Shown piece by piece: positions 1-8,255 of a DNA stretch of 64,000 nt. Origin of the DNA: Bacillota bacterium (GTDB lineage Bacteria; Bacillota; UBA4882; UBA8346); the NCBI GenBank assembly GCA_023435225.1, contig JAEYRX010000080.1:1-64000 (forward strand), in the 5' to 3' direction. A program made the translations under genes and the position numbers. Under the pieces are notes generated by a model. The model worked only from the letters and a program-made list of their open reading frames with translations, was not told where the DNA came from and did no database searches. The first letter of the stretch is position 1. Every line of letters begins with the position of its first letter.

Positions 1-709
1 GTGCAGCAGAAGTTCCGAGTACAAAAACCGGTTTGATGTCAATAAATGAGTGATATCCTTTCGGTTTGTAATAGACAATAGTGGTATAGGCGCTTAAAAA
101 CTGACCGTTTGATTCATCATTGTTCCAGGCGTGTATCATAGTATTATCGGGATTTTTAACAACAAGGCTTGCACAATTGTCCGCATAATATTCTTCAAAT
201 TCGGCGACTTCACTGAAACATGCAAATAGCTTTATTGTTTCAAACTTCAGGCCGGAGCCTTCGGCTATTCCCCGCATTTCATCCCGAAACCGTTGGGGTA
301 ATCTGCGGTATAGGGCGTTTACTTTGTATTTGAGTACCAAAAGGGTTACCCACTCGGGCAGTCCAATATCATCAATGGCAATGGCAAGCATTTTTCGGCC
401 GCCTTCTTTCATCCGTTGTATCTCCGGGTTAAGGAGCACTCCGTACTGTAGTCCCATCTCGTAGTGGGTACCGCTCAGCTCTAATCGCGGCGGATGATCT
501 GGCAGACGTTCAACCAATCCCTTGCGAAAAATCCGACGATTGCCTTCTGTTGTGACTTCCTGCTCATAAAGAGTGTTCTTGCTTTCTAACAGATTATTCA
601 CATTGGTACGGACAATTAAAAAAAACAAGTATGCAAAAAGCAAGAATGCAGTAAAAGTAAGCAAAAACCAAATTCCTTTTCTGTTGAGAAGCAGTTTCTT
701 TAGATTCAT
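1..709 (-). CDS. C45/AAT-type Ntn-hydrolase, membrane-anchored (3' part outside window)
   Basis: An open frame runs from ATG at 709, with GAGGTAAT upstream, to the window edge without a stop, giving 236 residues. The N-terminus has one hydrophobic segment at about residues 13-33 after a Lys-rich start, suggesting a signal anchor. Then comes the pattern of the acyl-CoA:6-aminopenicillanate acyltransferase / peptidase C45 family: LSGTHYEMGLQYG near residue 78, RFRDEMRGIAEGSG near 140, and DNCASLVV, in which C179 would be the autocatalytically exposed nucleophile. HAWNNDES follows, as the usual N-W-D-like block. Such enzymes hydrolyse or transfer amide-linked acyl groups; the substrate cannot be predicted. 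The C-terminal half is missing, so completeness is unknown. Confidence 0.75.
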   Translation of the reverse strand, partial: MNLKKLLLNRKGIWFLLTFTAFLLFAYLFFLIVRTNVNNLLESKNTLYEQEVTTEGNRRIFRKGLVERLPDHPPRLELSGTHYEMGLQYGVLLNPEIQRMKEGGRKMLAIAIDDIGLPEWVTLLVLKYKVNALYRRLPQRFRDEMRGIAEGSGLKFETIKLFACFSEVAEFEEYYADNCASLVVKNPDNTMIHAWNNDESNGQFLSAYTTIVYYKPKGYHSFIDIKPVFVLGTSAA

Positions 710-763
710 TCTTTATTACCTCAAATATTACTTACATTTTTTTGTGACGGCATGGAAGGCCTT

Positions 764-895
764 AGTGTATTCGACTTAGGTCCAGCGATGTGGCGCGATT
801 CTTCGTGAATCAACTTCTTGAATACACTTCGTGATACCACGTACTTCTTTGAATACTCATATTCGAATCACCGCGCCCGAAGCAGTAACGCGGTG
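764..895. repeat. Two nested hairpins in the 710-1217 gap
   Basis: The 508-bp gap between the divergent Ntn-hydrolase and HU-like genes contains two inverted-repeat structures. The first pairs AGTGTATTC (764-772) with GAATACACT (820-828) around an inner GATTC/GAATC hairpin (797-811). The second pairs CACCGCG (869-875) with CGCGGTG (889-895). The rest of the gap is AT-rich with no convincing ORF. The nested layout resembles the other palindromic elements in this window. Confidence 0.5.
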
Positions 896-1217
896 TTATA
901 CGATGCGTGGCGTCCTATATGACTGGGCAATATTTTGAATTATATTTTAAGAATTCGGTAAAGTCCAATATTTTCCTGCAATGTTCCAATTACGCTCTTC
1001 AACCATTTTAATTTATCTATATCAACTGTTGATATTTAACTTAATCTCAATCCGCCTTTCAATCAAAACCGTCTTCATAGAGAAATTAATCGTCTAAAGA
1101 ATTATTGCAATCCAATTAATGGTATGTTATATTGAAAAAAACAAATTTTTCCTTTAAAATAAAAATTAGGGTTTTGGCTGGAATAGTTTGATATTATTGA
1201 TTAAGGAGGGCTATGAA

Positions 1218-1610
1218 ATGGCCAAAATAATTCAAGCATGGGCGCAATTGGGACCCCGGCTGGAACCGGTCGTCCCGATGAAAGGCGACGAACTGATCGA
1301 GAGTATTGTTGCCACCACTAATCAGAGCCGCGGCAGTGTACTGGCTGTTCTATCCGAACTGGACGTCCATGTTGAGTCCGCGCTCAAAGCCGGACGTATC
1401 GTCCAATTACCTAACGGTACCCATTTTCGGCCCATCGGCAAAAGAGACGGTTCCATCGATATAAACGTCCGCGTCAATCCCGAACTGGACAAGCGTGTAA
1501 ACTCCGAATTTCGTGGTAGATGGCTCAACTCCGCCAATATCGGTAAGAGCCAGGATGAGATGATCACCCTATGGAACGAAAAGCACCCTGATGATCTAAT
1601 CGAACTATAG
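1218..1610 (+). CDS. HU/IHF-like DNA-binding protein (HU-DNA_bdg type)
   Basis: The gene encodes 130 residues from ATG 1218. AAGGAGG at 1203-1209 is well spaced for this start, so an upstream in-frame start near 1188 is unlikely. The middle of the protein reads like the HU-like DNA-binding domain known from Bacteroidetes (PF14848-like): a helical block GDELIESIVATTNQSRGSVL, the repeated helix VLSELDVHVESALKAGR, a short beta turn LPNGTHFRPIG, then a strand rich in alternating V/R. A C-terminal tail of about 45 residues follows. It probably binds DNA as a dimer. It stands alone, next to a cluster of AT-rich palindromes just downstream that could be targets (inference). The family call comes from pattern only. 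Confidence 0.6.
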   Translation: MAKIIQAWAQLGPRLEPVVPMKGDELIESIVATTNQSRGSVLAVLSELDVHVESALKAGRIVQLPNGTHFRPIGKRDGSIDINVRVNPELDKRVNSEFRGRWLNSANIGKSQDEMITLWNEKHPDDLIEL

Positions 1611-1678
1611 TATGATATAGTGGGGGTGGCTAAGAAAAAATTGGGACGCCATCCCGTCGTCCAAAATTTAGCCAAGGG

Positions 1679-1794
1679 GATCAAAAAATTTCTCTAGAGG
1701 AATCAAAAAATTTCTCTAGAGAAATTTTTTGATTAAGCCAAGGAATTTAGAAATTTCTCTAGAGAAATTTTAAAGTTTCACTAGAGAAATTTTT
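1679..1794. repeat. Cluster of TCTCTAGAGA-centred palindromes
   Basis: A perfect 34-bp palindrome lies at 1701-1734, centred on TCTCTAGAGA. Its left half is repeated directly at 1679-1699. A second, 20-bp perfect palindrome with the same core lies at 1751-1770, and a degenerate copy (CTAGAGAAATTTTT) at 1780-1794. The GCCAAGG string also repeats between units. The cluster fills much of the 1611-1933 gap between convergent genes; no gene is seen there. Confidence 0.85.
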
Positions 1795-1933
1795 GGATTT
1801 AGGGTACTTATCAATTGAGAACCGTTTTTTAATTTTTAATATCTCCTATTTATCTATTACCTATAACTGATATAACAAACAACTAATAATTATTAAAGTA
1901 ATCCATAGTTTATCCTTTTCAATATACTTACTT

Positions 1934-2242
1934 TTATGTTCTGTCACGATATACAATCAAAGTTATTGCATTTAATATAATGGTAATAATGAGAAGAACT
2001 GCCGATACGAACGCCACGGCGCCCATTGTGTCCATAAGAGCTGACCAATCCTCAATCTTAACCAGATGATAGCTGTAGAATATTTGAAAATACAGTGAAA
2101 TAGCACAAGCACTGATGCTCATAACCGAAAGCGCGACCCAATTCCTATGGTTATCTTTTTTATAGCGCATGATATTCACAACAGGAAGTATCCAGGCAAT
2201 TAGGCCAAGCAACAAGCTTCCAAGATTAAATAAGCCAAACAT
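1934..2242 (-). CDS. Small three-helix membrane protein
   Basis: The product has 102 residues from ATG 2242, with AAAGGAG just upstream. It has three hydrophobic segments at about residues 6-24, 38-58 and 72-97, separated by a basic loop (RYKKDNHRN) and an amphipathic WSALMDTMG segment. Near-identical small proteins occur in clostridia and are sometimes labelled cytochrome c oxidase subunit 4. Nothing here supports a respiratory role: there are no metal ligands and no oxidase neighbours. Function unknown; it stands alone. Confidence 0.7.
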   Translation of the reverse strand: MFGLFNLGSLLLGLIAWILPVVNIMRYKKDNHRNWVALSVMSISACAISLYFQIFYSYHLVKIEDWSALMDTMGAVAFVSAVLLIITIILNAITLIVYRDRT

Positions 2243-2550
2243 GATATACTCCTTTCATAATAAATTTATAGCCTATATTTTCGATAAATTCCAATTCTAC
2301 TTCGGGTAATAGTCCGCCCGTTCCGGTCGGTTAAAAATTTAGTTGCGACGCCGCGATTGCCACAAGCTAAGAGAATGAACGGAGATCCGGTAGTATTCGA
2401 CTACGACCATATTTCTTAACAATAACATTTTACCATAATAACAACAATATTTTACAAGAAAGAACTCTTATGGATACATTTTGGAAGGTACTACGGTTTT
2501 TCCGTTTAATATATATTATAATAGCCTTTCATTTGAAAGGAGGAACTAAT
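2243..2550. other. Intergenic region upstream of glpK
   Basis: A 308-bp gap lies between the divergent small membrane protein and glpK. An in-frame ATG at 2470 would extend GlpK by 27 hydrophobic residues, but it lacks a ribosome-binding site and the family does not have this extension. The region probably carries the glp promoter. I see no clear operator, riboswitch or terminator in it. Confidence 0.4.
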
Positions 2551-4047
2551 TTGGAGCAAAAATATGTGTTGGGAATAGATCAAGGGACTACCGGCACAAC
2601 CATGCTGCTTATTGATAAACAAGGAAGGATAGTCCATAAGTTTCACCAGGACTTCGCCCAATACTATCCCCAGCCTGGGTGGGTGGAGCATGACCCGGAG
2701 ATGATCTGGGAAACGGTAAGGAACGGGTTGCAGGAGATTACCGCCTTGCCGGAGGTTGGTCCCGGGTCGCTGGCGGCGATCGGTATTACCAATCAGCGGG
2801 AGACGATAGTAATCTGGGACCGGCAAACCGGTAAGCCGGTTCATCCGGCTATAGTCTGGCAGTGCCGGAGGACCGCCGGACGTTGCACTCAGCTGATGCA
2901 AAGCGGGTTGGCTAAGATTGTTCAAACCAAGACCGGTCTGAAAATCGATCCTTATTTTTCGGCTACCAAAATAGAATGGTTATTGAAAAATGTACCCGGC
3001 TTAAAAGAGCGGATGCAAAAAGAGGAGTTGGCGGCCGGTACCATTGACTCCTGGCTGATTTGGAAATTAACCGGCGGAAAGGTTCATGCCACCGATTATT
3101 CCAATGCGTCACGGACCATGCTTTTCAATATTAGAGAACTAAAATGGGATTTGGAACTGCTAAAACTCTTCGGTATCTCCGAACAGTTACTGCCGGAGGT
3201 AAGACCGTCGGCCAGTAATTTTGGAGAAACCACCCCCGACTTGACCGGAGTATCAGTACCGATTACCGGCATTCTCGGAGACCAGCAGGCTGCTTTATTC
3301 GGCCAGGGCTGTCTGGAACCGGGAAGCATGAAAAACACGTATGGTACTGGTTGTTTTTTATTAATGAATACCGGTGACCGGATTTATCTGCCGGAAAACG
3401 GATTATTAACCAGTGTGGCCTGGGGTCTGAATGGAAAGGTCGATTATGTGCTTGAAGGCAGTGTCTTTGTAGCTGGAGCGGTTATCCAATGGCTCCGGGA
3501 TGAGTTGGGTATTATCCAACAAGCCGCCGATTCGGAAGCTTTGGCCTTTTCGGTAAACGATACCAACGGCATTTATTTAGTCCCCGCTTTTACCGGTTTA
3601 GGAGCGCCTTATTGGGATCCATACGCCAGGGGTTTGATTATCGGTCTGACCAGAGGGGTTAACCGGGCTCATATTGTAAGAGCGGCCTTGGAAAGCATAG
3701 CCTATCAGGTAAGGGAGGTTATCGAAAGTTTGGTACAAACCACCGGTAGTAAGCCGGCGGTTTTACGAGTAGACGGCGGAGCGGCGGCTAACAACTTTTT
3801 ATTACAATTTCAAGCCGATATCTGCGATTTAACCATCCAACGGAATAACTCTCTGGAACTAACCGGCATCGGAGCGGCCTTTATCGCCGGATTGGGTAGT
3901 GGATTTTGGCCGGATAGCGGGGAGTTGCGGGGCTTGATTACCATGGAAAGCACTTTCAGCCCTAAAATGAACGCTATTGAACGGGAAAAATTATGCCACG
4001 GTTGGAACCGGGCGGTTGAGCGCTCCAAAGGATGGGCTCATGAATAA
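2551..4047 (+). CDS. glpK: Glycerol kinase
   Basis: The product has 498 residues from TTG 2551, with AAAGGAGG at 2537-2543; this length is standard for GlpK. It phosphorylates glycerol to sn-glycerol-3-phosphate in the cytosol. FGGY-kinase landmarks are present: the N-terminal phosphate loop GIDQGTTGTT, ITNQRET, the WQCRR glycerol-site segment, ILGDQQAALFGQ with the catalytic Asp, GTGCFLL, and the C-terminal DGGAAANNFLLQFQADI. The stop overlaps the next start by 8 nt (ATGAATAA), so the downstream dehydrogenase is probably translationally coupled. It is the first gene of a four-gene glycerol catabolic operon. No glycerol facilitator is seen nearby. Confidence 0.96.
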   Translation: MEQKYVLGIDQGTTGTTMLLIDKQGRIVHKFHQDFAQYYPQPGWVEHDPEMIWETVRNGLQEITALPEVGPGSLAAIGITNQRETIVIWDRQTGKPVHPAIVWQCRRTAGRCTQLMQSGLAKIVQTKTGLKIDPYFSATKIEWLLKNVPGLKERMQKEELAAGTIDSWLIWKLTGGKVHATDYSNASRTMLFNIRELKWDLELLKLFGISEQLLPEVRPSASNFGETTPDLTGVSVPITGILGDQQAALFGQGCLEPGSMKNTYGTGCFLLMNTGDRIYLPENGLLTSVAWGLNGKVDYVLEGSVFVAGAVIQWLRDELGIIQQAADSEALAFSVNDTNGIYLVPAFTGLGAPYWDPYARGLIIGLTRGVNRAHIVRAALESIAYQVREVIESLVQTTGSKPAVLRVDGGAAANNFLLQFQADICDLTIQRNNSLELTGIGAAFIAGLGSGFWPDSGELRGLITMESTFSPKMNAIEREKLCHGWNRAVERSKGWAHE

Positions 4048-5506
4048 ACTACTGGGAGAAGCTGATATTTTAATAATTGGAACCGGCGCTACCGGGGCTT
4101 GTTTAGCCCGGGAGCTCTCCAGGTATAAGCTCCGGATCATTTTAGTAGAAAAAGAGGTTGATGTTTGTTTCGGAACTTCCAAAGCCAATAGCGGGATCGT
4201 TCATTCCGGTATTCACGACCGGCCCGGAACTCTGAAAGCTGAGTTATGTGTAAAAGGTAACCGCCTTTTTCCTTATCTTGCGGATGAACTGGATTTTCTT
4301 TATCAAAATAACGAATCCATCATTATTGCCCGTGATAATTCCGAACTGCCAAGCTTGGAAGAGTTAAGAAAAAATGGAGTTAGCAATGGAGTAACCGGGC
4401 TTTCTTTACTTTCTTATCAACAATTAATTGGGCTTGAACCGAATTTAGCCTCGGAGTTAACCGGAGGATTATTAGTCCCATCAGGAGGTATTGTTGCTCC
4501 TTTTGATCTGGTATTTGCCATGGTGGAAAACGCGGTATTAAATGGGGTAAAGCTGTGTCTAAATACCGAAGTAACCGGAATCGATTCTTTAAACAAAGAT
4601 TTCCTGGTACGGACTAACCGGGGAGTTGTTAAAACCAAGTATCTGGTAAACGCTGCCGGAATCTTCAGCGGTCATATCGCCCGGATGATTGGTGATGACT
4701 CCTTTTCCATCACTCCCTGGAAAGGTGAAGAGTTTTTGTTGGATAGCCGGTTGGAAGGTTTAGTCAAACGAACTATTTTTCCACTTCCCAGTAAGAACTC
4801 AAAAGGGATATTAGTAATACCAACAGTGGATGGGAATATCATGATTGGGCCAACCGCCCAAAAAGTGAGGTCTTATTACGATCCGGCTACCAGTAGCAGT
4901 GGTTGGGAGGAGATTTATTGTGAAGTCAGAAAGTTGGTTCCTTCAATACAGTCAAAGGACTTAATTACCTCGTTTGCCGGGTTGCGGGCTATTAGCGAAC
5001 ACGAAGATTTCATCATCGGACCTTCTGAAATAAACCCAAGATTTTTCCATGCCGCCGGAATTAAGTCTCCCGGATTAACGTCCGCACCGGCAATTGCTAT
5101 ATATTTAGCTAATTTATTGAAGGAAGCCGGTCTTCGATTGGTTCCAAACCCTGATTTTCGACCTGAACGGAGGGTGGTCCGGCTCCGTTATCTCAGCCAT
5201 CAAAAACAAGCAGATTTGATTAGCGTAGATTCCACTTATGGTAATATAATCTGTCGTTGTGAAATGGTCAGTGAAAAAGAGGTTAGAGATGCTATAAGGC
5301 GTGGCGCTACTACCTTAGACGGAGTAAAGCTTCGTACCAGAACCGGAATGGGCAGATGTCAGGGTGGTTTTTGTACTCCAAAACTAATTCAAATAATCGG
5401 TGATGAACTGGGGATTCCGCCGGAGTCTGTTACCAAAAACGGACCGGGCAGTAATTTGCTTATAGGGAGATTGCGGGAAGAAAACGGGGGTAACAGCCAT
5501 GAATGA
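4040..5506 (+). CDS. FAD-dependent glycerol-3-phosphate dehydrogenase-like protein with BFD-type [2Fe-2S] domain
   Basis: The product has 488 residues from ATG 4040, inside the end of glpK. It has an N-terminal DAO-type FAD fold (dinucleotide motif GTGATGACLARE at about 11-22; TSKANSGIVHSGIHDRPGT) and a C-terminal BFD-like [2Fe-2S] domain, with cysteines in ICRCEMV (about 410) and MGRCQGGFC (about 447). This is the GlpA-type arrangement of anaerobic glycerol-3-phosphate oxidation to dihydroxyacetone phosphate. It is closer to the short fused dehydrogenases of Clostridia and Thermotogales than to E. coli GlpA. The next gene overlaps by 8 nt (ATGAATGA), so the subunits are probably made in step. 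The electron acceptor is not shown by the sequence. Confidence 0.88.
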   Translation: MNKLLGEADILIIGTGATGACLARELSRYKLRIILVEKEVDVCFGTSKANSGIVHSGIHDRPGTLKAELCVKGNRLFPYLADELDFLYQNNESIIIARDNSELPSLEELRKNGVSNGVTGLSLLSYQQLIGLEPNLASELTGGLLVPSGGIVAPFDLVFAMVENAVLNGVKLCLNTEVTGIDSLNKDFLVRTNRGVVKTKYLVNAAGIFSGHIARMIGDDSFSITPWKGEEFLLDSRLEGLVKRTIFPLPSKNSKGILVIPTVDGNIMIGPTAQKVRSYYDPATSSSGWEEIYCEVRKLVPSIQSKDLITSFAGLRAISEHEDFIIGPSEINPRFFHAAGIKSPGLTSAPAIAIYLANLLKEAGLRLVPNPDFRPERRVVRLRYLSHQKQADLISVDSTYGNIICRCEMVSEKEVRDAIRRGATTLDGVKLRTRTGMGRCQGGFCTPKLIQIIGDELGIPPESVTKNGPGSNLLIGRLREENGGNSHE

Positions 5507-6752
5507 ACAACAAGTTGATTTGCTGGTAATTGGCGCCGGACCTGCCGGTTTAGCCGCTGCTATCTCCGCCGCTCGGAATGGAGTTAAGAAGATAATTCTG
5601 GTTGATCGGCTTGATGAGTTGGGCGGTATATTACCCCAATGTATCCACAATGGTTTTGGGTTGCGTTATTTCCAGGAAGAACTAACCGGTCCGGAGTATG
5701 CTTGGAGATTTAGTGAAATGCTGGCTGGATATCCGGAAATCCAAATCAAATTGAATACTATGGTTATTGAGGTTACCGGGAAACGTGAAGTTATTACGGT
5801 AAATACAATTGAAGGGATGATTCGTTATTATGCCGAAGCGGTTATCTTAGCTATGGGATGCCGGGAAAGACCGCGCGGAGCGATTAATATACCGGGAACT
5901 CGACCGGCTGGTGTTTTTACAGCCGGGTTAATCCAACGAATGATGAATATTGAAGGTTTTCGGCCGGGGAATCGGGCGATTATTATAGGCTCGGGGGATA
6001 TTGGTTTAATTATGGCCCGACGGTTGACCCTGGAAGGTATAAAAGTTTTGGGAGTATTTGAGATTTTGCCGTATTCGTCAGGATTGAACCGGAATATTGT
6101 CCAGTGTTTGGAAGATTTCCGGATTCCGCTTTTTTTAAATCATACTGTTTCTAAGATTTATGGAGAAAAACGTCTTACCGGGGTAGAGGTGGCGCCGGTT
6201 GATGATAATCGGGCTCCGATTACGGAAAAAGCTTTTACAATGGAATGTGATACATTGGTGCTTTCGGTAGGACTAATTCCGGAAAATGAACTATCAACAA
6301 AGGCCGGGGTGGAATTGGATTCTTCAACCGGCGGACCAATAGTCGATTCCGATTATCAAACTTCTATAAATGGTATTTTTGCTTGTGGTAATGCGGTACA
6401 TGTACACGACTTAGTAGATGACGTCAGTGAAGAAGGAAAGTCAGCCGGGGAAGCGGCTGCGGCTTTTTTGAAGAATTCGCTTCAAAACAAAGGTCAGCTG
6501 GTTGAATTAAAAGCTGGGAGGAATATCCGGTCCATAGTACCTCAGAAGATATATGCCGATAAGCCAACTGCTATTTATATCCGGGTTTGTTACCCGGAAT
6601 GGGATGTGCAGCTTAAGGCCGGTAGTATAAGGGTGAAACAGCGGGTTGTATTACCGGGAGAAACAATTCACATCACCATAAAACCTGAAGATATCAAAGA
6701 AAAACGATTTTTAACAATTGATATTGAGAAAGGCGGAGTGGACAATGACTGA
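5499..6752 (+). CDS. NAD(P)/FAD-dependent oxidoreductase, partner of the GlpA-like enzyme
   Basis: The product has 417 residues. It contains two dinucleotide folds: GAGPAGLAAAISAARNG (about 11-27) for FAD, and IIGSGDIGLIMARRL (about 163) for NAD(P). There is also a pyridine-nucleotide-disulphide type GIFACGNAVHVHDLVDDVSEEG block near residue 300. The ELGGILPQCIHNGFG motif, with a Cys near the flavin, is typical of the flavoprotein always found between glpA-like and DUF1667 genes. It probably passes electrons from the [2Fe-2S]-containing dehydrogenase to NAD(P)+ or another carrier (inference from context). It starts and ends in 8-nt overlaps with its neighbours. Confidence 0.88.
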   Translation: MNEQQVDLLVIGAGPAGLAAAISAARNGVKKIILVDRLDELGGILPQCIHNGFGLRYFQEELTGPEYAWRFSEMLAGYPEIQIKLNTMVIEVTGKREVITVNTIEGMIRYYAEAVILAMGCRERPRGAINIPGTRPAGVFTAGLIQRMMNIEGFRPGNRAIIIGSGDIGLIMARRLTLEGIKVLGVFEILPYSSGLNRNIVQCLEDFRIPLFLNHTVSKIYGEKRLTGVEVAPVDDNRAPITEKAFTMECDTLVLSVGLIPENELSTKAGVELDSSTGGPIVDSDYQTSINGIFACGNAVHVHDLVDDVSEEGKSAGEAAAAFLKNSLQNKGQLVELKAGRNIRSIVPQKIYADKPTAIYIRVCYPEWDVQLKAGSIRVKQRVVLPGETIHITIKPEDIKEKRFLTIDIEKGGVDND

Positions 6753-7092
6753 ATTAACTTGCATTGTTTGTCCGGTTGGTTGCCGCATTAAGGTTGAAAC
6801 TGCTGATAATAAAATTGAACTCTCCGGTCAGGGATGCCGCCGGGGTGAAGAATATGCTCAATCGGAAATAACAGCTCCACAAAGAGTATTAACGGGTATA
6901 ATAAAGCTAGAAGGGAACAATAAAGTTCTGCCGGTGAAAACCAAAGCGCCCATACCTAAAGAACTAATATTTAAGGCAATATCCGAGTTAAAGGAAGTTT
7001 CAATAAAACCTCCAGTCAAATTCGGTCAAGTTGTAAAAAATAATCTGGCTGGAACTGGAGTGGCATTGATAGCGACTAAGAGGATCGAATAA
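6745..7092 (+). CDS. DUF1667 cysteine-rich protein of the glp operon
   Basis: The product has 115 residues from ATG 6745, with an 8-nt overlap (ATGACTGA) with the previous gene; a start at 6718 would lack a ribosome-binding site. The N-terminus carries CIVCPVGCRI and then GQGCRRGEEYA, so four cysteines (6, 9, 13 and one near 33) could bind a metal or Fe-S cluster. The C-terminal part (RVLTGIIKLEG, PVKTKAPIPKELIF, VKFGQVV) matches DUF1667, known almost only as the last gene of glpA-like operons. It probably acts as a small electron-transfer or assembly subunit; no direct evidence is visible. Confidence 0.85.
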   Translation: MTELTCIVCPVGCRIKVETADNKIELSGQGCRRGEEYAQSEITAPQRVLTGIIKLEGNNKVLPVKTKAPIPKELIFKAISELKEVSIKPPVKFGQVVKNNLAGTGVALIATKRIE

Positions 7093-7108
7093 TGACTTTT
7101 GAAAACAA

Positions 7109-7136
7109 AAAAGCCTTCCCTAAGAGGAAGGCTTTA
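7109..7136. terminator. Bidirectional terminator between glp operon and 7157 gene
   Basis: AAGCCTTCC pairs with GGAAGGCTT across a 6-base loop, with an A-run before and T residues after. It lies between convergent genes and can serve both. Confidence 0.85.
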
Positions 7137-7156
7137 AGTTTAACTTCAATAAGTTA

Positions 7157-7750
7157 TTAAGCTTGAACAGAGGGTCCGGCTGCGTTATCAACTTTAGCGG
7201 AGAGCTCTTGATAAGCTATGGTCATACCAATAGTCCCGATAGGAATAGTCAATATAACGCCGATAATGCAAGCAACTACTCCGACGCCGCTTAAAAGACT
7301 AATGACGAAGCTGTATACCCAGTTCATACCGGGATTAGTCATAAAGCAGGCATAACCTTTTTTAATGGCTTCAACCGGTTCAATATTTTTTTCTACTGTG
7401 AAAGCAATAGCGGCATAGAAAATCAGATTAATAATCGGTCCGGCAATAATACCAAAAAGTAAGCCTATGATTGGAATTAAACCGATTATCATTGGAATTA
7501 CTAAACAAATAATAGCAATTAAAAGAGTTGGAACAAACTTATCGAAATGAGCGAAAATTTCACCTACTTCGGCTTTTTCACCCCGATCCAACTTCATTAC
7601 CAGGACTATAAAGCCGGCAATTAGCGGACCGGCTATGATTCCAATTGTAACTGCAGAGAGAATAGCTACTAACAGACCGGCTAAAAAGAGCACGCCAAAG
7701 TTTTTTAAATAAAGATCGATACTTTTTTGAATTGCTTTCCCAAGATCCAT
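7157..7750 (-). CDS. Polytopic membrane protein (DUF975 / GlpM-like fold)
   Basis: The product has 197 residues from ATG 7750, with AAGGAGG at a good distance. The N-terminus DLGKAIQKSIDLYLKNF is an amphipathic interfacial helix. About five to six hydrophobic segments follow, rich in Gly and Ile (residues 18-50, 68-100, 105-120, 145-180), with a cytosolic EPVEAIKKGYACFMTNPG segment between them. This resembles the DUF975 / glycerophosphodiester phosphodiesterase membrane-domain superfamily of bacterial integral membrane proteins. Its role is unknown. It is convergent with the glp operon and shares its terminator. Confidence 0.65.
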   Translation of the reverse strand: MDLGKAIQKSIDLYLKNFGVLFLAGLLVAILSAVTIGIIAGPLIAGFIVLVMKLDRGEKAEVGEIFAHFDKFVPTLLIAIICLVIPMIIGLIPIIGLLFGIIAGPIINLIFYAAIAFTVEKNIEPVEAIKKGYACFMTNPGMNWVYSFVISLLSGVGVVACIIGVILTIPIGTIGMTIAYQELSAKVDNAAGPSVQA

Positions 7751-7783
7751 TAATTTACCTCCTTAAATTTTAAGATTTTCTTT

Positions 7784-7886
7784 TATATGGAACGACATTA
7801 TTCGTAACGTAAGGTTACCGAAAAAATGTTAATGCTCATTGTATTCTGAAACCATTTTAAATCAATGTTTAATGCTGTTCCATATA
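7784..7886. repeat. 103-bp inverted-repeat element
   Basis: TATATGGAAC (7784-7793) is inverted as GTTCCATATA (7877-7886). Inside, GTAAC and GTTAC form a small hairpin and AATGTTAATGCT recurs as AATGTTTAATGCT. It lies in the 7751-8255 gap, just upstream of the minus-strand membrane protein gene. Confidence 0.6.
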
Positions 7887-8118
7887 GAAAGACATTGTAA
7901 AATATTTACATCCCAATAACCCTTTAAAATATATATGGGTATAATTCCATATTCTACACAAAAGTATTTTATTCCTGCTTTAGGTTTTAAGAAGAAAGAA
8001 TTTGACATAAAAGCAGCGTTGGGATTTTTTAATTGGAAAAGAAGATGATGAAATAGATATTAAGTAAATAAATGGTACAGTCGATTATTTTTATAGAAGA
8101 TATTAGTTTTAAAAATAT

Positions 8119-8220
8119 TATTACTCCGGTGATTAATAATAGAAACAAGCCTAGCGGAAAACGCTCTAAAGCCAGCGTTTTCCGTTAGGAAAATCGATAT
8201 GTTTAATCACCGGAGTAATA
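8119..8220. repeat. Symmetric nested palindrome (102 bp) before the MASE1 kinase
   Basis: The outer 18-bp arms are perfect: 8119-8136 and 8203-8220. An inner 15-bp hairpin (8151-8165 with 8174-8188) has one G-T mismatch. The spacers between outer and inner arms are exactly 14 nt on each side, so the element is symmetric: 18-14-15-8-15-14-18. It ends 35 bp before the kinase start, so it lies in that gene's leader or promoter region. Confidence 0.85.
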
Positions 8221-8255
8221 GATGAGAATCTTTTTACTTTAAACGGAGTAGAAAA

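Noticed and set aside
1322..1684. 120-codon minus-strand ORF opposite the HU-like gene
   Set aside because: It mirrors a well-supported gene on the other strand and has no ribosome-binding site or family pattern.
1679..1794. CRISPR array at the palindrome cluster
   Set aside because: Units are palindromic and irregularly spaced, with no unique spacers of constant length. No cas genes are in the window.
1934..2242. Cytochrome c oxidase subunit 4 label
   Set aside because: The name circulates for similar small proteins, but there are no oxidase genes or ligands, so the label is not supported.
2470..2550. 27-codon N-terminal extension of glycerol kinase
   Set aside because: No ribosome-binding site, hydrophobic low-complexity residues, and GlpK proteins start at the TTG 2551 position with its AAAGGAGG.
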